Virus record (IMG/VR): IMGVR_UViG_3300027971_000116
Location: 1-36,455 of that record
DNA from: a virus
DNA length: 36,455 nt
Reading direction: 5' to 3' (one strand)
The position numbers and the translations under genes were made by a program. The notes beneath the pieces were generated by a model. That model had not been told where the DNA came from. It saw nothing but the letters and a program-made list of their open reading frames with translations, and made no database searches. Shown here piece after piece: positions 25,106 through 34,771 of the stretch (its first letter is position 1; each line of letters opens with the position of its first letter).

Positions 25106-28100
25106 ATGAGTATCGATACTAATTTTAATGCGAATCCATATTATGATGATTACGATGAAGATAAGAAATTTCTTCGTGTATTGTTCAAACCTGGATATGC
25201 CGTTCAAGCTCGTGAATTAACTCAAGCTCAATCCATTCTTCAAAAACAAGTTGAAAGATTTGGTAATCATGTTTTTCAAAATGGTTCTGTTGTCACTGGT
25301 GGCCAATCATTCTTACAAGATTGTACCTATATTAAATTAGATTCCACTTATAGTGGAGCTACTGTAAACATCAGCACTTTTGTTGACTCAACAATTGTTG
25401 ATAATATTCAAACACCAACAAAAAGAGCAGAAGTCATTAAAGTTTATGATGCCGATTCTGGAACAGGTGATCCAAAAACTCTTTTAGTTAAACAATTATA
25501 TGGTACTGCATTTACTTCTGGTGATACGATTCTCACTTATGAATCATCACCTGCATATGCAAATATCTCCACATCTGGCGTAGGCACAGGACAGATTTTT
25601 TCTGTTACTGAAGGTGTATATTATTATGATGGATATTTCATTAAAAATGATAAACAAACTATTGCAACTTCAAAGTATAGTAACACAACTGCCAATGCAA
25701 AAATTGGTTTTGAAATTACAGAAAGTTTAGTTAAATCTACTGCTGATACTTCTTTACTTGACCCAGCTCAAGATGCATCAAACTATCAAGCTCCTGGTGC
25801 TGATAGATTCAAAATTGAATTGACACTTGCATCAAGGTCACTTACCTCAACAGACACGACTCAATTTATTGAATTGGGTAGAGTTGAAGAAGGTGTTCAA
25901 ACAAGAAGTTATAGACTGCCACTTTATTCTGTTTTAGAAGACACTCTTGCTCGTAGAACATATGATGAATCAGGTAACTATACTGTTAGGCCTTTTAATC
26001 TATCACTACAAACAAATACATCCAATACTGCAAACATGGATGTTATTTTGTCTCCGGGTAAAGCATATGTTTTTGGATATGAGTATGAAACTATTTCTCC
26101 ATCAACAATAACAGTTGCTAAACCAAGAACAACAGAAGCAATTAATAATAAAGATGTTTCAGTTGATTATGGTAATTTTATATACACAACCGGTCACTAC
26201 GGAACATTTCCTATAAATCATTTATCAACAATTGATTTACATTGTGTTTCAAATGCATCTATTAATTTAACTTCTACTGCATCTATTAGCAATACTAAAA
26301 TTGGTACTGCAAGAATTAAATCTTTCTCTTTTGATTCTGCATCAAATACTTCCAATTCTGCGACTTATTCTTACAAAACATTTTTGTTTGATGTGAGTGT
26401 TGGTTCGTTAACAGGAACAATAAGGTCTGCCAACTCTGGTAATGTTACAATTGGTAATACTACCGCAGGCCAAATTTTCTCATCGGTAACTGATGCATAC
26501 AAAGGCGCAAAAATAAGGATTACTTCTGGACCAGGTTCAGCAGAATCACCAAAATACATTACCGCATTTGATGCAACCAACCAAGTGATTACTCTTGGAA
26601 GTAATTTCTTAACAACACCAAATAATACTTCTGTTTGGTCAATAGATTTTGAATTCAATGATGTTGAATCATTGGCAACTTTCTCAAGTACAACAAGAAC
26701 TAATTCTGCCGATGTTGATGCAAGGTCAAAAGATTTAGCATCAGTATATGATGATGCATATTTAACTGATGTTTCTTTTGAACCCATTGTGTTTAATTTG
26801 GGACAACAATATATTACACCTAGTACGATTGCAGATTTTTCATATTCATATCGTAGACTGTATGAAGCACAAACTTTTGTGGCTTCAGATTCTCCTGCTT
26901 TATCTGTTGGTTCTGGTGAAACATTAACTACCGCTTCTTCAACAACTGCAAAACAACAAAGTTATCAAGTTGTTGTTACTACTGCGGGTACTTCTCCTTA
27001 TGCAGTAGGTTCAACTGTTCCTGCTGATAAAATTACAACTGTTAATACATCAACTAGAAAATTAACAATTGTTAATGCAAATAATATGACTGCCAATATT
27101 GTGGCAACTATTAATTATACATTGGCATCTGGTAGTCCAGCAAAAACAAAAACATTAGTTTCAGCCAATGCAACAATTCAAACATCTGGTGGAGAGTCAA
27201 TAAACACCAACGGTGTAATTGTTTATGCAAATGCAACCACAAGTCAAACAACAATTCAAGCAAACAACATTATTAAAACATCAGGCACCGCACAATCATT
27301 GTATGTTTCAGATGTTACTGCATTGGTTTCAGTATACGATTTTAATGGTGCCGCTGTGGCAAATACAGGTTATACTGATATAACTTCAAGGTATACATTA
27401 GATGATGGCCAAAAGAATTCTTTCTATGACCATTCATCGATTATATTAAAATCAGGATATTCTGCACCTATTGGTCCATTAGTTGTAAGGTATAATCGAT
27501 ATTCTTCTTCTGGTGCTGGATTATTTTCTGTTGATTCATACCCAACATATGGTACAATACCAACCTTTACTTCTCCAACAATTGGAACAGATTATCAACT
27601 AAGAGACACTTTAGATTTTAGACCAGTTAGAAAAAATGCTACAAATGCATTAGATTCAACAACTGTAACAACAACATTTGATGTTGATCCTTCCACTACT
27701 GGACCAAAAATACCAGAAAATGGTTCCGATATTCTTCTTGATTATTCTTATTATTTACCAAGAATCGATACTGTCGTTCTGAATAAAAATAGAACATTTG
27801 ATGTTATTCAAGGAACACCATCATTAGCACCCGTTCAACCAAAAAATAAAGATGACGCAATGAATCTTTATATCTTAAATGAACCTGCTTATATTGCAAA
27901 CACATCTTCGGTCTCAGTTCAATATATTAACAATCGCCGATATACTATGCGAGATATTGGCACGATTGAAAAGAGAATTGAGAATTTAGAATACTACACA
28001 TCATTGTCATTACTTGAACAAGATGCTGTAAACAAACAAGATTTGACAATTCTTGATAGCACAAACTTGCCAAGATTCAAAAATGGTATTATTGTAGATT

Positions 28101-31100
28101 CTTTCAAAGGACACTCAGTTGCTGATGTGTCTTCAATTGAATATTCTTCTTCAATTGATCCGATTAATAAAGAACTTCGCCCGTCATTCAATGTTTCGTC
28201 AAGAATGTTGAATTTTGATTCTGCAAATTCATCCGGTTACTTACAAACAGGACCATTTGTTACTGTTGCGGCTAGTAATACAACATTTGTAAATCAACCA
28301 CTTGCATCTAAGACAATGAATATTAACCCGTTCAATGTGGTTAACTATCTTGGTAAAATTGCATTGAATCCTTCTTCTGATGTTTGGGTTGATACTACAA
28401 AGAAGGCAGATGTTTTAGTCAATCTTGGTGGTGACAAAGATGCTTGGGATTTAGTGATGAGGGGATTGAGTAGTTCTGGATATGAGTATGAATGGGGAAA
28501 TTGGCAAACTCAATGGACTGGAACTAACTCTACTACACAACAATTTGGCAATGGTGCTGTGAGCTGGGCCCAAGAGAGAGATGTAAATGGTAATGCTATA
28601 GGTAATTCTATAAGAACAACAACCACTACTACAGCCGCTCAAACTCGTTCTGGTATTTTATCAAAAGCTGTTCCACAAACTATCACACAATCAATTGGTG
28701 ACCGTATTGTAGATGTGTCTGTTATTCCTTACATGAGAGCTAAGACAATTCTATTTACTGCAACAGATTTCAAACCTGATGTGATTTTATATCCATTCTT
28801 TGACAATACTTCAGTTGAACAATATGTTGCTCGAGCAAATAAATTTATTCTTGCCACAAATAATTTAGGTTATAGCACAAAAACTGCAAACACAGAAACC
28901 ATTAGAGTATATAACAATACTACCGCTTCAAATAACGCAACGGCTATTGTTGTAAAAACTTCAAACAATGCTATTTTTGTTGCTAATCTTGTACCAACAA
29001 GTAATCTAAATCTTGCAAATGCTAATGTTATTGGAGATATATCTGGAACAAGTATTCGAATTGCTGGATATGACCACTATTCTGGAAAAACAAATACTGC
29101 CACCTCAACAACAATTGTATTAGCACTAGATGCAACTGGTGCAAACAACGAAGGATATTACGCTAATACTGCCAATAGTAACACAATTTCTATTGTGTCT
29201 GGAACTGGTGCGGGTCAACAAAGAACAATCAGTTCATATGTTGCAGCAACAAGAACGGCAACAATTTCTTCTGCTTGGACTACAACGCCAGATACAACTT
29301 CTGTATATTCAATTGGTAGATTAACAACGACTAGGTCTGGTGATGTTGCAGGTATTCTTAATATTCCTGCATCAACATTTAGAACTGGTGAAAAATCTTT
29401 TAGGTTAATTGATAATTCAACAGGTGATATTCCTTCTTCATCAACAAATGGTGATGCATCATTCTTTGCACAAGGCTTATTGCAAACAACAGAAAATACT
29501 ATTGTCTCTACTGTTCAACCTGTAATTCAAAGAACTTCTGTTAATGATAGTAGAGTTACAACAACTACAAGTGTAAATGATGTTCCAGTTGCTGGTTGGT
29601 GGGATCCACTTGCACAAACTTTTCTAATTGCACCTGCACAATATAATCAAGGCATTTTTGTTGAAAAAATTAGAGTTTGTTTTAAGACTAAACACGATAC
29701 TTCTCCTGTTACACTACAACTAAGACCAACTGTAAATGGTTATCCATCTTCAACAATTGTTTATCCTTACGGGTCTGTAACACTTACACCTGATAAAGTT
29801 AATACCACAACTTCACCAGATTTAGATGATGCAACAAAATGCACAGACTTTGTATTTGATACACCAATCTATATGTTGCCTGGTGAACATTCTTTTGTTC
29901 TCTTATCTAACTCAAATGGATATGAAGCCTATGTTGGTGAAGTTGGTAAATTAGATATAGTTTCTGGTCTACAGATATCTGAACAACCATATGGCGGTTC
30001 ATTGTTTCAATCACAGAATGGTTCTACTTGGACAGCTGACCAAAATCTAGATATGTTGTTTAGAATTTATAGAAAAGTGTTTAGCGCTTCTTCTGCAACG
30101 GCTCAATTCTTAGTTGACAAACCAACTTCAAATATTGCTTATGATTTAATTAATACTGTTACATCTGAAGTAACAATGGCAAATACATCATTAAGTTATT
30201 CATTCTTATCTGAAAAATCAACTGGTGGACTAACAAGTTTTATAACTTTTAATCCAAAAGAAGATTATACAATGGATGATGGAAATGGAAGAAGGGTATT
30301 AAATCCAACAACAGGCAATACATCCTTCATACTGAAGGCAACAATGTCAACATCTAATCCTGATGTTTCTCCTATATTGGATACTACTAGATTTGGAACA
30401 ATTTTAGTTGATAACTATATCAATGCCCTACCTTTGTTGAACTCAGGTTTCTTAATTGCTAATTCTGGATCCGCATATGCAAACTCTGCTGATGTGACTG
30501 TCTCATTTAGTGGAGGTGGCGGATCAGGTGCTGTTGCAACGGCCACAGTCGCATCAAATGTTATCACTGCTATTACTGTAACAAGTGGTGGTTCTGGTTA
30601 CACAACTTCTCCAACAGTCACAATAACACCAGGATCCGGTGGTGGTTCAGGCGCATCAATCACATACAATGGTGAAAATAAGAAAACTGGCGGTAATGCT
30701 GCAACTAGATATATGACAAGGCGTGTTACTCTTGCCGATGGATTTGATTCTGGTGACCTAAGAGTTTATTTAACTGCATACAAACCATCTGGTTCTGAAA
30801 TTTATGTTTATTATAAACTATTGTCTGGATCTGATTCTGATGTGTTTGATAATAAATCCTATCAATTGATGACACAATTGGGTAATCCTAATTTTGTTTC
30901 TACTAACAAGAGAGACTATAGAGAATTGAGTTTTGCACCAGGATCTTCTTCTGCGGCCAATAATTCAATTTCATATACATCTGGTTCAACTGCATTTAAC
31001 TCATTCAAGACTTTTGCTATTAAGATTGTTATGTCTGGTACAGATACAACTGATGTTCCAAAAGTAAGAGATTTACGAGCAATTGCTTTGCCTTCTGGAA

Positions 31101-31105
31101 CATAA
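25106..31105 (+). CDS. Giant baseplate-associated structural protein, gp10-like (DUF4815 type)
   Basis: 1999 residues, the largest gene here. The N-terminus (NPYYDDYDEDKKFLRVLFKPGYAVQARELTQAQSILQKQVERFGNHVF, about 10-56) is the DUF4815-type opening of large T4-like cyanophage structural proteins. The body is Ser/Thr/Asn-rich beta structure. Later landmarks are YTMRDIGTIEKRIENLEYYTSLSLLEQDA (about 947-975), WWDPLAQTFLI (about 1498-1508) and DYRELSF near the end. A GGxGY module lies at about 1790-1850. It probably takes the gp10/gp9 role at the wedge periphery, linking fibres to the baseplate. GAGGAAATAA precedes ATG 25106. Confidence 0.8.
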   Translation: MSIDTNFNANPYYDDYDEDKKFLRVLFKPGYAVQARELTQAQSILQKQVERFGNHVFQNGSVVTGGQSFLQDCTYIKLDSTYSGATVNISTFVDSTIVDNIQTPTKRAEVIKVYDADSGTGDPKTLLVKQLYGTAFTSGDTILTYESSPAYANISTSGVGTGQIFSVTEGVYYYDGYFIKNDKQTIATSKYSNTTANAKIGFEITESLVKSTADTSLLDPAQDASNYQAPGADRFKIELTLASRSLTSTDTTQFIELGRVEEGVQTRSYRLPLYSVLEDTLARRTYDESGNYTVRPFNLSLQTNTSNTANMDVILSPGKAYVFGYEYETISPSTITVAKPRTTEAINNKDVSVDYGNFIYTTGHYGTFPINHLSTIDLHCVSNASINLTSTASISNTKIGTARIKSFSFDSASNTSNSATYSYKTFLFDVSVGSLTGTIRSANSGNVTIGNTTAGQIFSSVTDAYKGAKIRITSGPGSAESPKYITAFDATNQVITLGSNFLTTPNNTSVWSIDFEFNDVESLATFSSTTRTNSADVDARSKDLASVYDDAYLTDVSFEPIVFNLGQQYITPSTIADFSYSYRRLYEAQTFVASDSPALSVGSGETLTTASSTTAKQQSYQVVVTTAGTSPYAVGSTVPADKITTVNTSTRKLTIVNANNMTANIVATINYTLASGSPAKTKTLVSANATIQTSGGESINTNGVIVYANATTSQTTIQANNIIKTSGTAQSLYVSDVTALVSVYDFNGAAVANTGYTDITSRYTLDDGQKNSFYDHSSIILKSGYSAPIGPLVVRYNRYSSSGAGLFSVDSYPTYGTIPTFTSPTIGTDYQLRDTLDFRPVRKNATNALDSTTVTTTFDVDPSTTGPKIPENGSDILLDYSYYLPRIDTVVLNKNRTFDVIQGTPSLAPVQPKNKDDAMNLYILNEPAYIANTSSVSVQYINNRRYTMRDIGTIEKRIENLEYYTSLSLLEQDAVNKQDLTILDSTNLPRFKNGIIVDSFKGHSVADVSSIEYSSSIDPINKELRPSFNVSSRMLNFDSANSSGYLQTGPFVTVAASNTTFVNQPLASKTMNINPFNVVNYLGKIALNPSSDVWVDTTKKADVLVNLGGDKDAWDLVMRGLSSSGYEYEWGNWQTQWTGTNSTTQQFGNGAVSWAQERDVNGNAIGNSIRTTTTTTAAQTRSGILSKAVPQTITQSIGDRIVDVSVIPYMRAKTILFTATDFKPDVILYPFFDNTSVEQYVARANKFILATNNLGYSTKTANTETIRVYNNTTASNNATAIVVKTSNNAIFVANLVPTSNLNLANANVIGDISGTSIRIAGYDHYSGKTNTATSTTIVLALDATGANNEGYYANTANSNTISIVSGTGAGQQRTISSYVAATRTATISSAWTTTPDTTSVYSIGRLTTTRSGDVAGILNIPASTFRTGEKSFRLIDNSTGDIPSSSTNGDASFFAQGLLQTTENTIVSTVQPVIQRTSVNDSRVTTTTSVNDVPVAGWWDPLAQTFLIAPAQYNQGIFVEKIRVCFKTKHDTSPVTLQLRPTVNGYPSSTIVYPYGSVTLTPDKVNTTTSPDLDDATKCTDFVFDTPIYMLPGEHSFVLLSNSNGYEAYVGEVGKLDIVSGLQISEQPYGGSLFQSQNGSTWTADQNLDMLFRIYRKVFSASSATAQFLVDKPTSNIAYDLINTVTSEVTMANTSLSYSFLSEKSTGGLTSFITFNPKEDYTMDDGNGRRVLNPTTGNTSFILKATMSTSNPDVSPILDTTRFGTILVDNYINALPLLNSGFLIANSGSAYANSADVTVSFSGGGGSGAVATATVASNVITAITVTSGGSGYTTSPTVTITPGSGGGSGASITYNGENKKTGGNAATRYMTRRVTLADGFDSGDLRVYLTAYKPSGSEIYVYYKLLSGSDSDVFDNKSYQLMTQLGNPNFVSTNKRDYRELSFAPGSSSAANNSISYTSGSTAFNSFKTFAIKIVMSGTDTTDVPKVRDLRAIALPSGT

Positions 31106-31106
31106 T

Positions 31107-31346
31107 ATGGGTCAACATGTAAGAATAGGTGATACTGCTCTGATTAGAGATATTCATTCCAAGGCGATTCTAAATACAGATAAATCAGGATTAAATGATT
31201 ATCTAATGAAAAGAGAAATCGCAAAGAAACAACAGGCTGAACAGATACAAACTAAAGACCGCTTAGATAAAATAGAAAATGACATGTCAGATATCAAAAA
31301 TTTGTTAGTTCAATTAGTCAATACAGGAAAGTTAAATGGCAATTAA
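31107..31346 (+). CDS. Small protein with C-terminal coiled coil
   Basis: 79 residues from ATG 31107 (MGQHVRIGDTALIRDIHSKAI). The second half (about 35-72, KREIAKKQQAEQIQTKDRLDKIENDMSDIKNLL) has heptad-spaced hydrophobics typical of a short coiled coil. An upstream in-frame start lies inside the giant gene and is rejected. It is read directly after the gp10-like gene and overlaps the next gene by 11 bases. Probably a virion part or trimerisation helper; no named family recognised. Confidence 0.75.
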   Translation: MGQHVRIGDTALIRDIHSKAILNTDKSGLNDYLMKREIAKKQQAEQIQTKDRLDKIENDMSDIKNLLVQLVNTGKLNGN

Positions 31347-31797
31347 TTATTTAACAACAGCCAATACTTTTCAACAATGGCTGATTGGAACACAAGACTT
31401 AATCACGGTCGCTAATAATCTTACTGATAATATTAGCGGAACTTTCTATGCCAACACCAATCTTGTTGTAGGTAATACACTCAATGTTGTTGGCAATACA
31501 ACCATTTCTGGTGATTTAACTGTATCAGGTAATATTACATTAGATACAATCGGGTTTGATGACCTTTCTGTTGCAGGTTCTGGTAGTTTTGCAAATACAT
31601 TGTCTGTTACTGGTAATTCAACTTTCAGTAATGCCAATGTAACAAATACACTTACTGCAAATATTGCACAGATTACAACTGCAAATATTACAACTGGTAA
31701 TATTACATCTCTAGTGGGAACGGCAAATACTGCAATTTATAATAGAATCGTTGAAGCCGAAGGCACTTCTCTTGCTTTCTCAATTGCACTAGGATAA
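31336..31797 (+). CDS. Short fibre-like repeat protein
   Basis: 153 residues. After a non-repetitive start (MAINYLTTANTFQQWLIGTQDL), the body consists of Asn/Thr/Ser/Gly-rich beta repeats of the TLNVVGNTTISGDLTVSGNI kind, typical of trimeric fibre shafts. The end returns to IYNRIVEAEGTSLAFSIALG. It may be a short tail fibre or a collar/whisker piece. Its stop codon lies in a late-promoter-like GATAAATA. Confidence 0.75.
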   Translation: MAINYLTTANTFQQWLIGTQDLITVANNLTDNISGTFYANTNLVVGNTLNVVGNTTISGDLTVSGNITLDTIGFDDLSVAGSGSFANTLSVTGNSTFSNANVTNTLTANIAQITTANITTGNITSLVGTANTAIYNRIVEAEGTSLAFSIALG

Positions 31798-31800
31798 ATA

Positions 31801-31808
31801 CATAAATA
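31801..31808 (+). promoter_or_regulatory. Late promoter candidate (CATAAATA)
   Basis: CATAAATA ends 22 bases before ATG 31830, the same spacing as the other fibre-region promoters. A second match, GATAAATA, lies at 31793-31800 and contains the preceding stop codon. A ribosome site (CAAGGAAAA, from 31816) falls in the predicted leader. Confidence 0.6.
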
Positions 31809-31829
31809 GGATATCAAGGAAAAATATAA

Positions 31830-32156
31830 ATGGCTAACACCTTCAAATCAAACGTAGCAGCAAATATTGTAACAAGTGGTAATACAATTTACACTTGTCC
31901 TTCTGCTACACAAACAACTCTTATTGGGTTGACACTTTCAAACAAATCGGCCGGTACAGTCACATCAAATGTGTATTTGACTCGTTCGGCCGTTGATTAT
32001 TCTATTATTTCCAACGCACCAATATTAACAGGGTCTACTCTTGTCCCAATCGGCGGAGACCAAAAAGTTGTTTTACAGGCTGCAGATGTTCTAAAAGTAA
32101 CAACAAGCGCCAACGGTTCTTTGGACGTGATAGCAAGTTTGTTGGAAATCGCATGA
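31830..32156 (+). CDS. Small beta-structured virion protein
   Basis: 108 residues without signal or membrane segment. The pattern (TIYTCPSATQTTLIGLTLSNKSAGTV, VYLTRSAVDYSIISNAPI, LVPIGGDQKVVLQAADVLKV, SLDVIASLLEIA) suggests a compact beta sandwich of the type found in many aquatic phage tail regions. The C-terminal LLEIA resembles the MEIAA end of the two fibre proteins further down, so it may be related to their tip domains. Probably a fibre or baseplate accessory protein. Confidence 0.75.
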   Translation: MANTFKSNVAANIVTSGNTIYTCPSATQTTLIGLTLSNKSAGTVTSNVYLTRSAVDYSIISNAPILTGSTLVPIGGDQKVVLQAADVLKVTTSANGSLDVIASLLEIA

Positions 32157-32176
32157 TTTTGTTTGATACAGACATT

Positions 32177-32184
32177 TATAAATT
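32177..32184 (+). promoter_or_regulatory. Near-consensus late promoter (TATAAATT)
   Basis: One mismatch from TATAAATA at the last base. It ends 20 bases before ATG 32204 with CAGGAA in between. Spacing matches the other late promoters in this region. Confidence 0.5.
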
Positions 32185-32203
32185 ACAACAGGAATTATCA
32201 TAA

Positions 32204-33511
32204 ATGGCATACATTGGCGCAGTCGCACCTGGTTACGACCCAACAAGAGCTAGTGTCCCTCAGTTAGACGCTGAGCGATTTAGTGGCACCGGTTCAGCCA
32301 CAGCATTTACTCTTGCAAGACAGGTTGTAAGTCCAACGGACATTAATGTTATTGTTGAGAATGTTTTGCAAGAACCAACCATTGCATATTCAGTCAATGG
32401 TAATACATTAACTTTTACAGAAGCACCAGGATCAGGTACTAATAACATCTATGTTGTTTACCGTGGTTCTGGCATATCGAACTATGCATTTGTTCCAGAT
32501 GGTTCAATCACATATGCAAAACTCGCAAACAATATTAAACAATTTACTGTTGATACCGTTACTGCAAATGGTACAGGAACAACAGTAGAACTTACCGAAG
32601 CACCTGCATCTGCAAACTCTATTATAGTTTCAGTTGATGGTGTTATTCAAACTGCACCAACAAACTATACTTTGTCTGGTAGCACAATTACATTTACAGG
32701 CACACCAGATAATGGTGCGAATGTTGTAGTAAAACATATTGGATTTAGAACAACATCAACTGTTACTGCATTACAGGCAAGTTCAGTTACCGCAACAGAA
32801 ATCGCAGATGGTTCTGTTACTAATGCAAAAATTGTTTCAGTTGCTAACACAAAGATTAGCGGCAATATTGTTAGCTCACAGATTACTTCTGTTGCCAACA
32901 CTCAGATTACTGGCAACATCATCAGTTCGCAAATTACTTCTGTTGCCAACACTCAGATTAGTGGTAATATAGCAAGTTCGCAAATCACATCCAATCCTAC
33001 ACTATATGGTAATGTTTCCGTTACTGGTGTTATTGGTGTTGGTGGTGCTACTACTTCTACTAGTGGTTCTGGTATATCTTTCCCCGCAACCCAATCAGCA
33101 TCATCTGACGCAAACACATTGGATGATTATGAGGAAGGGACTTTTACACCAACTGCATATGGCGCTACAACTGCTGGAACAACAACCTACACAGTTCAAC
33201 AAGGTTCTTACACAAAAATAGGAAGGCAAGTAACAGTTTCTATAAGAATAGATTATTCAGCCTTGACGGGAACTGGTGAACTAAGATTTGGTGGTTTTCC
33301 ATTTACATCGACAAATGATTCAATGGAATATACAGGGGTAGTTATGACTAATACTCTTAATTGGACTAGCGGAACTACGCTAGGAATCTATTTTCCACCC
33401 AATTCAACTTTTTGTGTAATTTTTAACCTTGGCGATGACGCTTCTTGGGCCGGTCAATTATGTACAAATGAAGCCGTAGGAATAAGAAGCACAATGACAT
33501 ATTTTGTTTAA
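32204..33511 (+). CDS. Tail fibre protein with 17-residue repeats
   Basis: 435 residues. Two related beta domains open it: SGTGSATAFTLARQVVSPTDINV to YVVYRG (about 26-88) and a second, TANGTGTTVELTEAPASANSIIV to VVKHIGF (about 123-180). KLANN/EIADGSVTNAKI spacers and three 17-residue repeats (residues 212-262) follow. The C-terminal receptor-side domain begins with ANTLDDYEEGTFTPT (about 305-319) and contains YTKIGRQVTVSIRI, a motif widely seen in phage tail-fibre tips. It probably recognises the host surface. Confidence 0.85.
   Translation: MAYIGAVAPGYDPTRASVPQLDAERFSGTGSATAFTLARQVVSPTDINVIVENVLQEPTIAYSVNGNTLTFTEAPGSGTNNIYVVYRGSGISNYAFVPDGSITYAKLANNIKQFTVDTVTANGTGTTVELTEAPASANSIIVSVDGVIQTAPTNYTLSGSTITFTGTPDNGANVVVKHIGFRTTSTVTALQASSVTATEIADGSVTNAKIVSVANTKISGNIVSSQITSVANTQITGNIISSQITSVANTQISGNIASSQITSNPTLYGNVSVTGVIGVGGATTSTSGSGISFPATQSASSDANTLDDYEEGTFTPTAYGATTAGTTTYTVQQGSYTKIGRQVTVSIRIDYSALTGTGELRFGGFPFTSTNDSMEYTGVVMTNTLNWTSGTTLGIYFPPNSTFCVIFNLGDDASWAGQLCTNEAVGIRSTMTYFV
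32837..32989 (+). repeat. Three tandem 51-bp repeats in the 32204 fibre gene
   Basis: Units 32837-32887, 32888-32938 and 32939-32989 each encode SVANTxI(S/T)GNIxSSQIT. Units two and three are nearly identical over their first 20 bases. The same unit appears in the fibre genes at 33834 and 34796, offering homology for recombination between fibre genes. It is part of a coding region, not a CRISPR array. Confidence 0.9.
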
Positions 33512-33513
33512 TT

Positions 33514-33535
33514 AACTTGATTGGATTATCAAGTT
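33514..33535 (+). other. Hairpin between fibre gene and small partner gene
   Basis: AACTTGAT (33514-33521) pairs with ATCAAGTT (33528-33535), an 8-bp stem with a 6-base loop, just after the fibre stop codon. No T tract follows, so it is not a standard terminator; it may protect the upstream mRNA 3' end. Confidence 0.4.
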
Positions 33536-33561
33536 GGACACTTAACTTAAAGGAAATCAAA

Positions 33562-33810
33562 ATGGCACTCACAGAAACCAAGGTCATTGACCAAATCACA
33601 GTTACCGAAAACGGCATAGTCCTGTATCGGGAAGCAACACGCATCCTAAAAGATGGTGACCAGATAGCACAGACATATCACCGTTCAAGCTTAACACCTG
33701 GTCAGGACTTAACAGGTCAACCAGCCAATGTGGCTGCAATTTGTAACGCAGCATGGACAGAAGCAGTTATAACCGCATATCAAGCACAAGTAGCCGCACA
33801 ACAAGTATAA
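33562..33810 (+). CDS. Small conserved fibre-region protein
   Basis: 82 residues from ATG 33562 with AAAGGAAAT upstream; the in-frame start at 33517 lies in the hairpin and lacks a ribosome site. Conserved-looking points are IDQITVTENGIVLYREATRI, YHRSSLTPGQDLTGQP and ICNAAWTEAVITAYQAQ. I recall the same small protein next to tail-fibre genes in other aquatic phages, always without a defined role. A fibre-assembly or attachment accessory role is inferred from location only. Confidence 0.75.
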   Translation: MALTETKVIDQITVTENGIVLYREATRILKDGDQIAQTYHRSSLTPGQDLTGQPANVAAICNAAWTEAVITAYQAQVAAQQV

Positions 33811-33813
33811 ATA
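33806..33813 (+). promoter_or_regulatory. T4-type late promoter (TATAAATA) overlapping a stop codon
   Basis: Exact consensus. The TAA at 33808-33810 is the stop codon of the preceding gene. It ends 20 bases before ATG 33834, so it can drive the first copy of the duplicated fibre cassette. Confidence 0.75.
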
Positions 33814-33833
33814 ATACAAAGAGTAAAGACTAA

Positions 33834-34487
33834 ATGCCAATTCAAAAAATTACAAGTGGTATTATACAAGACGGTGCAGTAGCAGCGGCTGATATTGTAT
33901 CTGTTGCAAATACTGCTATTACTGGTAATATCATTAGCTCACAAATTACTTCGGTGGCTAATACACAGCTGACTGGTTTGATTCAAGCTGCACAAATTGG
34001 TTCTGCTAATGCTACTTTGGTTACTTCTGGCACATTACCTACAGCTAGATTACCAACCGGTACTGTGTTGCAAGTGGTGAGTTTTGGAACATATGCTTCT
34101 GTTTCCACCAATACAAATACCGAAACAGATACGGGTGTTTTTGCAACAATTACACCAATAAGTGTTACTAGTAAAATTTTGGTTTTAGTGACTCTTATGG
34201 GAGTATATAAAACTGCTGGTAATAGCGCTAGTAGAGTTCATTTAAATTTATATCGTGGAACAAATAGTGGAACATTAATAAACAATTCTGGCGCAAATTT
34301 TTATACTCAAACAGCACTTGACCAAAGAGGAGCAATAGCATTGTCAGTTTTAGACAGTCCATCAACAACAAGCGCTCAAATTTATAAATTATATTTTTAC
34401 AATGACGAAAATGTTGCAACGGTGAGCGTAAACAGAGATGGTAATTCTGGAACAAGCACAATGACCTTAATGGAGATTGCAGCATGA
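33834..34487 (+). CDS. Tail fibre protein, first copy of duplicated cassette
   Basis: 217 residues. A short start (PIQKITSGIIQDGAVAAADI) leads into one full SVANTAITGNIISSQIT repeat and one degenerate repeat (from residue 23), then the conserved joint LIQAAQIGSANATLVTSGTLP and RLPTGTVLQVV. The tip (about 85-217) begins with TITPISVTSKILVLV and ends with MTLMEIAA. The body between is different from that of the 34796 protein while both borders match it. It probably forms a receptor-binding fibre. Its stop overlaps the next start (ATGA). Confidence 0.8.
   Translation: MPIQKITSGIIQDGAVAAADIVSVANTAITGNIISSQITSVANTQLTGLIQAAQIGSANATLVTSGTLPTARLPTGTVLQVVSFGTYASVSTNTNTETDTGVFATITPISVTSKILVLVTLMGVYKTAGNSASRVHLNLYRGTNSGTLINNSGANFYTQTALDQRGAIALSVLDSPSTTSAQIYKLYFYNDENVATVSVNRDGNSGTSTMTLMEIAA
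33900..34001 (+). repeat. 51-bp fibre repeats in the 33834 gene
   Basis: Unit 33900-33950 encodes SVANTAITGNIISSQIT; unit 33951-34001 encodes the degenerate SVANTQLTGLIQAAQIG. These match the units at 32837 and 34937. Confidence 0.85.
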
Positions 34488-34768
34488 TTAATAAACACGA
34501 TGCAATTTTTGCAACATATTCACAAGTAACTGTTATCCGTGGTGACGATGCTTTTGATGCTCAAGGTAATCCTGTTGCTTATAACGAAGCAACAGTTCAA
34601 GCATACATTGATGCTCATGCATACATAGCAAAAAGACAACCAGAATACCCACCACTCACAGATTTGGCTGATGCACTATATCATCAATCTAAAGGTGACG
34701 AAACTAAGTTGACTGCATATCTAGCAAAGTGTGAAGCAGTTAAATCTAAGTATCCAAAACCGTCATAA
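34484..34768 (+). CDS. Fibre partner protein, first copy
   Basis: 94 residues, helical and charged: NKHDAIFATYSQVTVI, then AFDAQGNPVAYNEATVQ (about 23-39), EYPPLTDLADALYHQSKGDETKL and the end KCEAVKSKYPKPS. It is paralogous to the gene at 35566, with an almost unchanged central stretch. Similar proteins follow fibre genes in many aquatic phages; a chaperone or fibre-attachment role is likely but unproven. Translation is coupled to the fibre gene through an ATGA overlap. Confidence 0.8.
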   Translation: MINKHDAIFATYSQVTVIRGDDAFDAQGNPVAYNEATVQAYIDAHAYIAKRQPEYPPLTDLADALYHQSKGDETKLTAYLAKCEAVKSKYPKPS

Positions 34769-34771
34769 ATA
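34764..34771 (+). promoter_or_regulatory. Late promoter (CATAAATA) overlapping a stop codon
   Basis: CATAAATA contains the TAA stop (34766-34768) of the preceding gene and ends 24 bases before the GTG start at 34796. The identical arrangement, CCGTCATAAATA, recurs at 35834. Confidence 0.65.
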
